NCBI GenBank assembly: GCA_033439265.1
Contig: JAVTVX010000024.1
Span: forward strand, 19,452,501-19,516,500
Direction of reading: 5' to 3'
Length of the DNA stretch: 64,000 nt
Source: Dillenia suffruticosa
Taxonomy: Eukaryota; Streptophyta; Magnoliopsida; Dilleniales; Dilleniaceae
This document shows positions 1 through 12,100 of the stretch, piece after piece. The translations under genes were made by a program, and so were the position numbers. The number at the start of each line of letters is the position of its first letter. Within the stretch, counting starts at the first letter, position 1. The notes under the pieces were generated by a model. It did no database searches. It saw only the letters and a program-made list of their open reading frames with translations, and was not told where the DNA came from.

Positions 1-143
1 TTGGATATTGTTGGTGTTGATCGAGTAATGGTCCCCTTTCAGCTCCATTAACTTAAGCAAAGCAGAGAAGTCAATCCAGTGGGACATTTTTTATTTCCCT
101 TTTTTATGTTTTGATTTTTCATTTTTTTTAGCTTAAATCTTTA
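1..143 (+). promoter_or_regulatory. 5' leader / upstream edge of the myosin gene
   Basis: T-rich sequence immediately before the myosin start codon. An in-frame TAG at 129-131 lies 15 bases before the ATG at 144, so the reading frame cannot extend further upstream without splicing. This supports ATG 144 as the start. No TATA box or transcription start can be fixed because the window begins here. Confidence 0.45.
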
Positions 144-3100
144 ATGGCGTCTGCAAAGATTCACATACCATCGCCGGGTTCAAAATCCCCTTCTCTTCAG
201 TCAATCAAATCATTGCCAGTTGAATTTAGGGTTTCAGGGTCACCTTTATCTTTGAATTTAGAAGATTTAGGCAAACCCGAAAATGGTGAAGTGGAAGAGG
301 TTGAGGATATGGATCAGGAGTCCCCATACGGTGGGAAAACTGTACCAGTTGAAGAGGTGGAAGATGTGATTTCTCCTCCTCTGCCTTCTGTTGAGTCCTT
401 GCATTCTCATGGCAGGTGGGGTGATACCTCCTCTTATGCTGCGAAGAAGGTACGCTCCATTTGATCCCTTCCGATTGAATTAGAATAGGAATCGAATTTC
501 AAGTAAGTTTTATGTCTTAGGTTAGGTTACAATATTGTTTAATTAATTCTAGTTCTTTTGCCCATGAAAATTAACAGACCGTCTTAGCTAACCAACTTGC
601 AACGTAGCACAATATATGCGTAGAGAACATTAAAAAAAAAGGATATGATAAGGAAGCACGACTTTGAAATAATGGTGTTTATATAATTTATTAATTTTTG
701 CTATTTTCATGATAATTTTTCTGAACAAACAAGTATAATTTGGCAAATTAATAAATTATATATTTCAAAATGAGTGGTATTTATTATTAATGAATAGCTA
801 AAATAATTGCATGCGCTCTTAGTTAAATATAATTGTCACAATAATTTCTGTGTGAGTTATCACTTTTTGGCAAGTACTTGAGAAGTATCTAGTGTTTCGA
901 AAAAGATCATGAATCGAGGATCCGATGAATATCATATCTAATACGTGTTCAATGTGCACAAGGCTTCAGTTTCAAAGAATTTGTGCTTCACAGACATTCT
1001 CTCTATTTCTTGATACAAGGTTGTTAACTCTTGCTTTATGATTGTGGCATCGGACATTTATAGAAAACTTATTCTGATATGGGAAACTTAGTGTTACACC
1101 CTGTTATGAGTAGCATAAAGGAATCTCAATGTCAAAATTGAAGAAAGTCTCATGCTAATCATATACAGTTGTGGGCTGCTGCAATTTAATTCAACATTGT
1201 CTCTACCCTAGGGTCATATTTCCTCGTTGACCCTGGTTCGGGATATTTGAATATTTGGAGGAAGAAATGATTCAAGAGGGCAGCCGGAAAGATGAGGATT
1301 GAAGTAGATTAAAATGTTGAAGTGTTTCCATTCTTTCAGTTTGCCGCATACAATACAAATAAGTACCAGCATGTTTATGTTTTTAAGAATGTTAATATCT
1401 CCAAGTGATTTCTCTTATTTGTGTTGCTTGATTTAAACTTTCTCATGTTAGACCTTCCTGTGCCAGTTAGCTATATTATTTCTAGAATGCATAAAATTAA
1501 ATTGTAAAGAAATATATCCTTGTTGTTCCTTGTATGCATTTATCCGTTATGCTGACTGTTTCATTGTTGATGTGAAATAATGTGAATTGAACAATTTTTT
1601 GTGAACATTGATGACCTCTAGCCTGCTTGCAGACTAGTTAGGTGTGGGTATTGAGTATCATGATTATGATACTAGGTATTGATCTGTTTACCTACTTGTT
1701 TTAGTTTTCTTCTTTCAGAAGCATCAATCGTGGTTTCAACTTCCAAATGGGAATTGGGAGCTGGGGAAGATTTTGTCAACTTCTGGCGCTGAGTCTGTTG
1801 TTTCCCTGTCTGATGGAAAAGTATGCAGTGAAAGTGTTTTTAAGTTTGATATGTGACATTTTTCCATTAATATATTATGTTCCACCATGGACGATTGGGT
1901 CTAGTGGTACCAGGGCTTGTCTCCTGAACTCAAGTCAGTTGTTTAACCTGCCAGGGTGCTCTTCGAGGGTAATGCCCTCCTTTATAACAAAAGAAAAAAT
2001 CATCGTGTTCTTTTTTTTTTTTTTTTGGTAATTGTAGGTTTTAAAGTTGAACTCTGATAGCCTATTGCCCGCAAATCCGGATATACTTGATGGTGTGGAT
2101 GATCTCATGCAACTAAGTTATTTAAATGAGCCATCTGTGTTGTATAACCTTCAATATAGATACAATCAGAATCTGATTTATGTAAGCCTTCTTCTCTTAT
2201 TAAGTTAGTATGAGAAGCTGCTTGAATATTTTACATCCTTTTAATTTGCTTATTAGAATCATAACTTTGGCCATTTTGTAGACAAAAGCAGGGCCAGTGT
2301 TGGTTGCCATTAATCCCTTTAAGAAAGTCCCCTTGTACGGAAATGATTATATTGAAGCTTATCGGTGTAAATCCATTGACAGCCCACATGTTTATGCAAT
2401 TACTGACACTGCCATAAGGGAAATGATAAGAGGTAAGCTTCTTATTTCCCGAAGAGAAACAACATTTGAACTAAAGATTTCATGACCAAATTATCAAATA
2501 ATTGGAAATTGTAGTTTGTGATAATGGTTCCAAGCCATTTCATCATTTTGTCCTTAATTTCTTTTGCATGCAAATGAGAGTTCTCTTTCCTTGAACTTTC
2601 AAAATTTGAGTTTTCAATGAGAACTCTGGCGATTGTTATGGATCTTACTCTTGGCTTTTGTTTTTCCAGATGAAGTAAATCAGTCTATCATTATAAGGTC
2701 AGTATGCTGCCACTAGCTTTAGCTTATTTGTTTCCTTGTCCATCTTGTAGTGTATATATCAAAGTATGGTCTGTTTAGCTCATTAGCTGTTTTCACTTTG
2801 GGCTTCAATGAACACGCTTTCCCTTTGTTTAACCCTAGCTCTCACTTTTGCTTTGGATTTAGTTAAGACACCGAAAAATTCTCTTTTAAGTTACTATACT
2901 TTTACTGTAGAAGTTAGTTGATGGTAGATAACAACAAATTTGATTTTATAGAAGTTCCTAAACAAGCTAGTAGATCTAAGAACTCAGATATAATCCATTT
3001 AATTAGTATTCAGCCATATAGCATCTCACTTTGCTCAATGTGTCAGTCAACATGGTTATGTATATGGGTGTTGGAACTTCATTTTAGTGGATATCATGTT

Positions 3101-6100
3101 GAAATGAGGCACATGCCTGTCCCTGACATGTATGTGCACCAATGCCCATATTGTATTGCATGTAATGTAGGTAATCGGTACAGTTAAAGTGGATAAAAGT
3201 GACGTGCCATTAAGTAAGATTTCAGTACAATTGCAATAGTTAAAGTTCATGTTTAGATGTTCTTGTCTTAGAAATATATGTTTAACAACTCAAAGTTGAA
3301 AAATCACCTTAGACATGCAAGATGTAGAATGAAGTATGCTTAAAATTTTAAGAAGGGGTGCAAATACATCTAACTTAGAGGGATGATTTTCTATATGGAT
3401 ACAAACTCCTAAAGCATGGATCCTTCAAAATGAATGCTGTATCTTTATTGGATTTTTATCAAATACATTAACCGCTTGATTCCTGCTTGAAGCATGTAAT
3501 ATTCTGTCCTACACTTAGTAACCTAAGAAAACTCAACAACGTTTCAGCATAAAATAATCTGTCACTTTCATTATTTGTGGTTGAGGAACTTATAAAAAAA
3601 TCTGCCACCTTCATAAAATAATTTGCAGACTAATTTTGCAAAAGAAGAATATAATTCCTATTTGCAATTTCGACTTTATCACACTTCTTGTGAATTTTTT
3701 TATATGCCATTCCTCATATGGCTCATAATAGTGCATATTAAGAAGATGACCGATTTTGTGGTTCCCTGCAAGCACTCTAACTCTATGTTTGTTTTAAAAA
3801 GACCTAATGATTAAATGATCTTCTAATAAATCACAATATACCCTAGTGGTTACCGTTGTAGCAAGGATGCTATTAGGGTGCCGATCTACAAAGCTATGCT
3901 TGAACTTTTGTTGAAATTGTCTTTTTGTGCCAATATCAGTGACAATTGTGTTAAATGATAATGATGCTAAATTTGGGGTTTGCCGTTATAAAGATACTAG
4001 TTAATGAATCTTATGTATATGTTCTGATGATGCATGAAAAATAAAATAGGTCCGATACTCTACACATGCATCAGAGTTATTTAACTGTTGAAGCCGGCAA
4101 TCTTTTATGAATGGTGTTATTACTCTATTTTCAGCCTTTCTATTTCCTTTTTGTTTCCATCATCTTGTTGTCTGTGTTGAATTTTGCTTCTTGGGACCCA
4201 CCTCCTCAATTTGGTTACCTTGGCAGTCAGTCCTGAATATGTGAACTAAATTATGTAACATTTTCTTCTCTTACTGGTATGATTTCAAAATGCTTAAATG
4301 AAGTTTGAATAATTCAATGTTGAAAATGTTAAATGACCTTTATTGGCTTTTGGATATCTTCCATTTTACAAGGTCTAATAGTTATTTGACAAGTCGCCTA
4401 TTAGAAATTATACGTAGGTAAATGTTTATGAGTGAAATGTTCTGTTGATATTGCTGTCTTTTCCATTGGAATACTTATCTGTAGCCACTTCTCGCCAACC
4501 TCCTGCCTTGACAAAAGGAAAAGAAAACATATACCGGTATGAAACTTATGATTGTAAGTAGCTAATAATTTTTAGATTTCATATTAAGATTTGAATCTAT
4601 AGCAAGCAAGGTGATATAATAATTGCAGTTGCTAAAAGACAAAACGAAGCACATATCTTTTGTTGGGTTTGCATATATTAGCGAAGAATGATCTTATAAG
4701 ACTAAAAAATTTAACTGGATCAGTTTGTTCGACGATCTCGTCTAACATTATATAAGTCAACTTGGCAATTCTTAATATGGTTATAACTTTTGTAGTGGAG
4801 AAAGTGGAGCTGGGAAAACTGAGACTGCAAAAATAGCAATGCAGTATTTGGCTGCACTTGGTGGTGGTAGTGGAATAGAGTATGAAATATTGAAAACAAA
4901 TCCAATCTTGGAAGCATTTGGCAATGCAAAAACATCAAGGAATGACAATTCAAGTCGATTTGTAAGTTTCTGCTTCTCATTTTATTTCAAGATTTACTGT
5001 TTAAGGTTGTTCAAGCTGTGCTTTAGCTACAATACACACACATATATATTATTTTTTGGAAGGTACATGTATAACATAAAGGAATTTTTGATATAAATTG
5101 TTATATCAATTAGTGACTTTTTTTTTTTTTTTATAATATTCAGGGGAAGCTAATAGAGATACACTTTAGTGAAACTGGAAAAATATCTGGTGCCAGAATT
5201 CAAACCTGTAAGATCACTTGAATAGCTGATAACCATTTAAATTTGTACCGTTGTTTTGTTTCTGTTTCTAAGGATTGGCTTAATTTGGTGTTCTGCTGTT
5301 GCATTCCCTGGGGCATTATTCTTAAATTGTTGCAGTTCTTCTTGAAAAGGTATCACATTTTCTTGTGAGCTATTTTATTCTTCTTTTGTTCCTTCTGTGG
5401 GCTATTGATTGAATCTTTGTTTGAACAGTCCAGAGTAGTTCAATGTGCAGAAGGCGAAAGGTCGTATCATATATTCTATCAGCTTTGTGCTGGGGCCCCA
5501 CGAGCTCTTAGAGGTAATCAGTGTTATTCTTATTGTTGCTTTTTTGATGCAGCAATCTTGGTTTCCATCAATGTGCAATTGGTTAGGCGAAGTCCAGACC
5601 TGCATGTTTGATGCACAGTGGACATAAACAAAATGAAAGAAATAAGATCAAGTTAGTTTAGGCTGTCATATTGGGATTCAGATTAAGTTTCCTCATCACT
5701 TACTATCAAATGTAGTCCACTACAAGCAAACAAGGCGACCTCTATTTTATTTTTACTCGTCCATGTAATCTAGAACTTTCCTTTTGGTTAAGCTCAAGAT
5801 AGCCTATGGTATGAGGGCCATGTTCTCTTTCTGCATGCTAATAAAAAAATTGTGAACAACTTTGCTTTTCATGGCTATAATTTGCTTGCGACAAGATTGG
5901 GTGTTTGATGCATCAAAGTACATCCTCTGTTTGAGCCATTTACTCATAACTTTACATGGATGTAAAACTTGTTCGGATTTGCACTGAAGTATCTGAAAAA
6001 CAGGATCTCACTGTCAACTCAGGGAACAATTGTTAAATATCCTTAAGACAAAATTCAAAGTTGCCAATATTTCCATAATTATCGAAGTCCTAAAGTTCAA

Positions 6101-9100
6101 TAGTCTTATGCCATTTGAACAGCATCAATTTATATATTTTTTGTAGATCTCAACCTTACCGCTATTACTCTTGAAATCCATTAGGTAGAATCCCATTTGG
6201 CTTATAAAAAAGAAATCTCAATTTCAGTTATCTTGAATAAACCCAACTTCAATTTACAGCATGAGTCTTGAATATTTTAAATGTTATGTGAACTTGGCCC
6301 TACCTTCTAAAGTGTTAAAATGGACATTCGACATCTCACGTTCTCATTTTTTGAATAAAGAATTACATGGCTAGTTTTGTTACGATTTTAGCTGAAATAT
6401 GCATTGCCTCGTTGGAGAGTATATAATCTTGCATATTTTCTCCTTCAATGAATATGTTATTTTCCTTCTACTTATTTGAGTTTTATGTTTTGAACCTCAG
6501 ATAAATTGAATTTGAAGAGTGCAAATGAATATAATTATTTGAGGCAGAGCAATTGCTTTCAGATTGATGGTGTTGATGATGGTGATCAGTTCCATGTGGT
6601 TATGGTACTTTCTTTTCTGAATCATCTGTGCTACCTTCTGGTTGTGGTTGGAGGAAAAGAGTAGTTTCATTCTCTTCAATCTCAATATGTGGCTGGTTGT
6701 TTTCTTTTTCATTTTCTTTTTCTGTTGTGCAGGAAGCTCTGGATATAGTCCATGTTAGCAAAGAGAACCAGGAGAGCGTGTTTGCAATGCTTGCTACGGT
6801 TTTATGGCTGGGAAATGTCTCATTCAATGTGGTTGATAATGAAAACCATGTCGAACCTGTGGAAGATGAATGTAACAATCTTGCAGAAGCTGTTTCAATA
6901 CTATGTTTGGCTTTCTATTAATTCTTCAATGTTATTTTCTTAGTTTCTGGTTGTCATATATCTGTTGCCCTATATCTTTAAAAAGCCAGGTTATTGGTGA
7001 TCCTTAGTGAGCACATGCTGCATACTAGAGTATTGGTGCACCAGTAAATTTATATTTGGTTGCACAAAGGGGACACAATTCCGAAACCTCCTTGGGCTTT
7101 ATTATTTCTTTTTGTCACCAGTGTGCTATCATAGCCCCTTGGTTTTAGAGTAACACTTTGGGATCTTATGTTGTAATCAATCTAAATTCCTACATGGTTT
7201 CCCCTGAATTGATATCTCCTCCCTATTTGGTAGACGATTTTGTGATGATGCTAAATAATTTTGTCACAGGATTTAGGTGATTTGTATGTCAAATTTTAAA
7301 TCTGAAGATGCCAAACTAAGAAGTTGCAGATTGACTCATTATTATATCATGTCTTCAACTACTAGCACTGAAGGTTTAATAACTACTTGCCAAGGGAAAG
7401 GAAAACCAAGTGACAGAATGAATAAGCAAGCACTTGTATTTTGAGTCTTGTGTCTTACCTAGATAGTTGAAATATGTCTTTTTTTTGGCCCTTTGATCCT
7501 GGATGGATATTTACACAAAGGGATATTGTGTTATTCCCAAATGCTAGTAAAGAGTCGTATCATATTAGGCTTGCATCCTTGACAAGATTTGAGGTTTTAA
7601 TGGCTATTTTCTTTGTTGAGTCATTTCTTGAATAGATGTCTTTCTCTTTAGCAGTATCATTTATGTAACATCAGAAAATTTTCTACATACTCTTAAGAAG
7701 ATGCTCGAGGATCTGGAATCCTTTGATTGTATTCTTGATCAGACATAAATCATAGATCATTGCAAACATCATTGATAGCATAATGGGCTGGAAGTCCCCA
7801 CTCTGTGGTTCTTTTGATTATTTGAAGTTCCGGTTTCTGTCATTTTGTCGCTAGTGCCTCAGTTTCTTACGTGAACATATCTTTGTATTTCCTGAATATT
7901 TCATGTATATTTGATTGTTTTCTGCTTCCATTAACTTAAGGTTGCATGAATAAAATTTTCAGGTCTAATTAGTACGGCCAAGTTAATTGGATGTGACATT
8001 GGGGATCTAAAGTTAGTTTTATCAACCCGCAAGATGAGGGTTAGAAATGATAATATTGTCCAAAAGCTCACCCTATCACAGGTAATAAATGTTTAGGTTT
8101 GCGAAGGCTTAATCATCTGTTTTAGGTCATAGCATTCTGTATACATGCCACGCTGCCGTTGACTTTGGTGAGTGCTACAAATTTGACATTCTAGATTTTG
8201 TTTACTTACTTATAAATAGATAGTTTTGGACTTTTTTGTTGGTTAAAAATTTTGCCCTGTAACTTGGTTCATTTTGCACATATATACAATTCCGAAAAGG
8301 AAGGGATAAAAACAGTTGTAAGTTCTTGTGAATTGTTCAGATTATCTAAAGAATGTATTTTAGGTCTTGAAATTCACTTTAGTCATAAACTTTTTCTATT
8401 TAATCTCTTGATTTTTCCATTTTTTAATTTAGGGATGCCCATCAATAGTAGTGTGTCTACCTTTGCTTAGGATGTCTATGCATGTGCACAGATGTTTCCT
8501 CATGGATACCTGAGGTTATTCCATATGTGGTTTCTACTTTCAGTTACAACCTTGTATTTTCTAACATTAGCCTTACCAGTATTCTTTAGATTAAGGAAAA
8601 TGTATTTCAATTATATTTAGTGAAATATACATCTTGTAAGGAATTCAAAAGCACAAACATTGTGTGGTAAGGAGAGAATGAAGAAGAATGGGAGCATCAT
8701 AGAGACCAGTTGCTGTCGTGGTGTGTGACAAGAAGCAAATATGGAGATTCTTGTTCTCCATGCATGGTCTCTGTTTAACTTTTTAACATAGTTATTATTT
8801 TGATCTTTCAGGCGATTGACGCAAGAGATGCTTTGGCCAAATCAATCTATGCTTGCCTATTTGATTGGCTGGTTGAACAAATCAACAAGTCACTTGCTGT
8901 TGGAAAACGACGAACTGGCAGATCCATAAGCATTCTCGACATTTATGGATTTGAATCATTCGATGTAAGTTTCAATGATTCATGTCTAATGCTTATTTTC
9001 ACAAATCATTTCCACTTTCCTTTTCATACATGAGTTTTGAGTTATTTAACTTTTAACTAGTTGTTAAACCACCTAATCCTTTTGGACGGTTGAACTCTTG

Positions 9101-12100
9101 CATGGCCAGTTTCCTTTCTGGAAAATCGTGGCATATAGATTATGCTTCTATAATTGATAGTATTTTTCTTTTGTCCTTTTCCTTTGTTGTTTGCTCCATG
9201 TATTTGAAATTCAGCCTGTTGGATTCAGTTATTACCAGCTGTGACCAACACTAATGTGACCTGTTATCCTAAGGCCATGAAATTACCATTATGACCACGA
9301 CACCTCCACAAAATGGAAAAGTCTGTTGACCTGCTGTGGCGATTTCTTCTATGTTACAGGCATTGTGCTCGATAACATTATCTGTGACCATGACTGTGAT
9401 TAAGTTGATGCTCTTCTCGTGATTTCTCTTTCTGATCTTGAAGTCATTCAATTGGTAATATTTGGCTTTTGCAGAGGAACAGTTTTGAGCAGTTTTGTAT
9501 AAATTATGCAAATGAGAGACTGCAACAACATTTCAATCGACATTTATTCAAATTAGAGCAGGAGGTATGCATCCATATTCACCTCTTGTATTATCTTAGC
9601 TCTGAACTTCTATAAATTTGATTAACTTCATCTCCATTAGGACTCAGTAATGCTGCTTTACTGGTCTTTAGCAACTGTGATGTTGCCATCTGATATAATT
9701 TGTCTTCTGTTTCATGTCAGTATTACATGCTGCTGGTTATTTTAAATGTTGCAGGAGTACATCCAAGATGGCATTGACTGGACAAAAGTTGATTTTGAAG
9801 ACAACCAGGACTGCTTAAATCTCTTTGAAAAGGTATATGCTTATTGAATGGACATCTAGTTTGCAACGCCCTGCTTCCATCAACTTGCTAGTGCTCTCAT
9901 TTCCTTGAAATCTACTTAGGTTGTTTTTTTATATTAAATGGCCTTTCCCAAAGGAAGAGGGGGTGATGGAGTACTCCCTATATGCTTGGTCTAAATTTGC
10001 ATTGCAACAATAGAATCTTCCATCCCTACTTCAGCCACTAGTAGTCAAATTTTAGTAATTTCCGTTCTCTACATTTTATGCTTATATTATCTCCCCAACA
10101 AGAAAAGGACAAAAACACAGTGCTTTATTCTTTGAAATAATAAATTATTTTATTATAACAATGGATTTGATGATGAAGAACTCCATGAAGCATGGAAACT
10201 TCAAAAAGAAAGCTGTATTCATGTTTGAGATAAAGGTTGGAACTGTATTGAATCTACTCCGTTATGAGCTGTAAGGTGGGAACTGTTTTGAGTCTTGGCC
10301 AACCCCTGTGTGGTCCATGGTACAAAGGAGTAGCCAATTGATGTTGCGCATAAGTGAGTGAACCACTGCGTGACAGTGATGTCTTTTAAGTGTAAATGAA
10401 AAAGAAACAGGAGTGCAATTGCCTTTATGGTATCCAGCAAGTTCATTAACATCTCATTTATGGTATAACTACGAACCTTGGCAAAATATATCTGTTGACT
10501 GGTTTATGACCTTTTAAAATATATTTAAATTATCAACCAAAAAATATTTTATTTATTTCATAGATTTTGGAGCTGTAAGAATTAGATGATAAACTTTATG
10601 CTTAAATGTATTTCTAAGAGTTTCACGAGATTGTTGAGAATTAGCCCTTGTTTTTGACACAGCATTGTAGCAATAAAGAAACTTTGTAACTTAACCAACC
10701 TTTAATTGTTCACTGGTACCGGATAGGAAATAATGGATATAGGTATAAATCAACTATTGCACAAAATTAATGTCTTTATACGGAATAGAAAGAAACAGAA
10801 GCCCCAATGACCTTTCTAGTGACTAGCTAGGCCTACTTGCGTCTCATTTATTCACATGTAGACTACTTATGCTAGAAAATTTTATCCGCTGATTATTTGT
10901 ATATTACTTTTTAAAAATAGATTTGAATAATCATCCAAAAAAATTTGTTATTTAATTGATTAGTATTTGGAGCAGTACAAATTTGATGATAAACATCTTC
11001 ATCTTGTAGAGTTTCAACTTCAGAGATTGCCTGTGTACAACCTAACTTGGTCAACTTTATTCTCATGACTTATGCAGAAGCCACTTGGGCTACTGTCTCT
11101 GTTAGATGAAGAGTCTACTTTTCCCAATGGCACAGATTTGACCTTTGCTAACAAACTTAAGCAGCATCTGAATTCTAATTCGAGTTTCAGAGGAGAAAAA
11201 GACAAAGCTTTCACAGTCTGCCATTATGCAGGAGAGGTATTATCTTAGCCTTCGGAACTCTTTTATTATCTTAAATGTTATGCATCCAAAGTGATTACTC
11301 GGTAAATTGCTAGAATAACTTTTCAAATAGTAATAGGCATCATCTGTTGAAATAATGGTGGATTTTAATGGAGCGCCAACTTTTGGGCAATTTTTTTTAA
11401 TATGTTAAAAGTGTTTGTAGAACTTTTCAAGGTGCATTTTTTTCCTTTTTATTGAGGGATCAGAAATCATAAGGAGTTATTACTCATTTTGACACTTCCA
11501 CATCCTCCACTCAGGTGACATATGACACAACCGGGTTTCTGGAGAAGAACAGGGATTTACTGCATCTGGATTCTATTCAACTGTTATCCTCTTGCACTTG
11601 CCACCTTCCTAAAATATTTGCATCCAATATGCTTCCCCAATCCAAGAAGACTGTGGTTGGTCCTTCACACAAATCCGGAGGTGCAGATTCCCAAAAGCTA
11701 AGTGTTGCTACAAAGTTTAAGGTATGTTTTTGTTTTGCTTGTGTGATTTATGAGCCCTCTTATGTTTTAGTGGAACACATATCTCATTGTTTATGATTTA
11801 AGGTGATGGTTTATGAGCCCTGTTTCGGTAAATTGCAGCATATTTATCACCACCTTATAGTTTAGTGTTATAGTACAGAACACAAGTCAGACTCCAGGAT
11901 TCATATCTATATGTCTAATAACAACTTAAAATGTTGGGTTTTAATCTCACTTTTTATCTTTCTGAATAAATAGTTCTCTTATAATGATCTTTTTAAAGAT
12001 TGTTCTCAGTGGAAGACCTTGATAGTTTTAGACGTGAATAAATTTTTACTTTTTTAGTTCTACCGCCAACATTCTTGAACTAAGGACTTAAATACCTAGT

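Larger units (their letters stand above)
144..5513 (+). other. Myosin exons 1-9 (N-terminus, P-loop, switch I)
   Basis: Exons: 144-449, 1719-1820, 2038-2181, 2282-2432, 2670-2697, 4796-4961, 5144-5207, 5336-5349, 5429-5513. The P-loop is split across exons 5 and 6 (the preceding Ser codon is AG|T). Switch I is split across exons 6 and 7. Exon 5 is 28 nt and exon 8 only 14 nt (encoding the LLEK stretch), so gene finders are likely to miss them. Boundaries were set by GT-AG sites plus continuity with ATM1-family sequence. Confidence 0.9.

Noticed and set aside
2918-3250. Open frames on both strands in myosin intron 5
   Set aside because: No domain wording, mutual shadows on opposite strands, and flanking exons splice cleanly around them.
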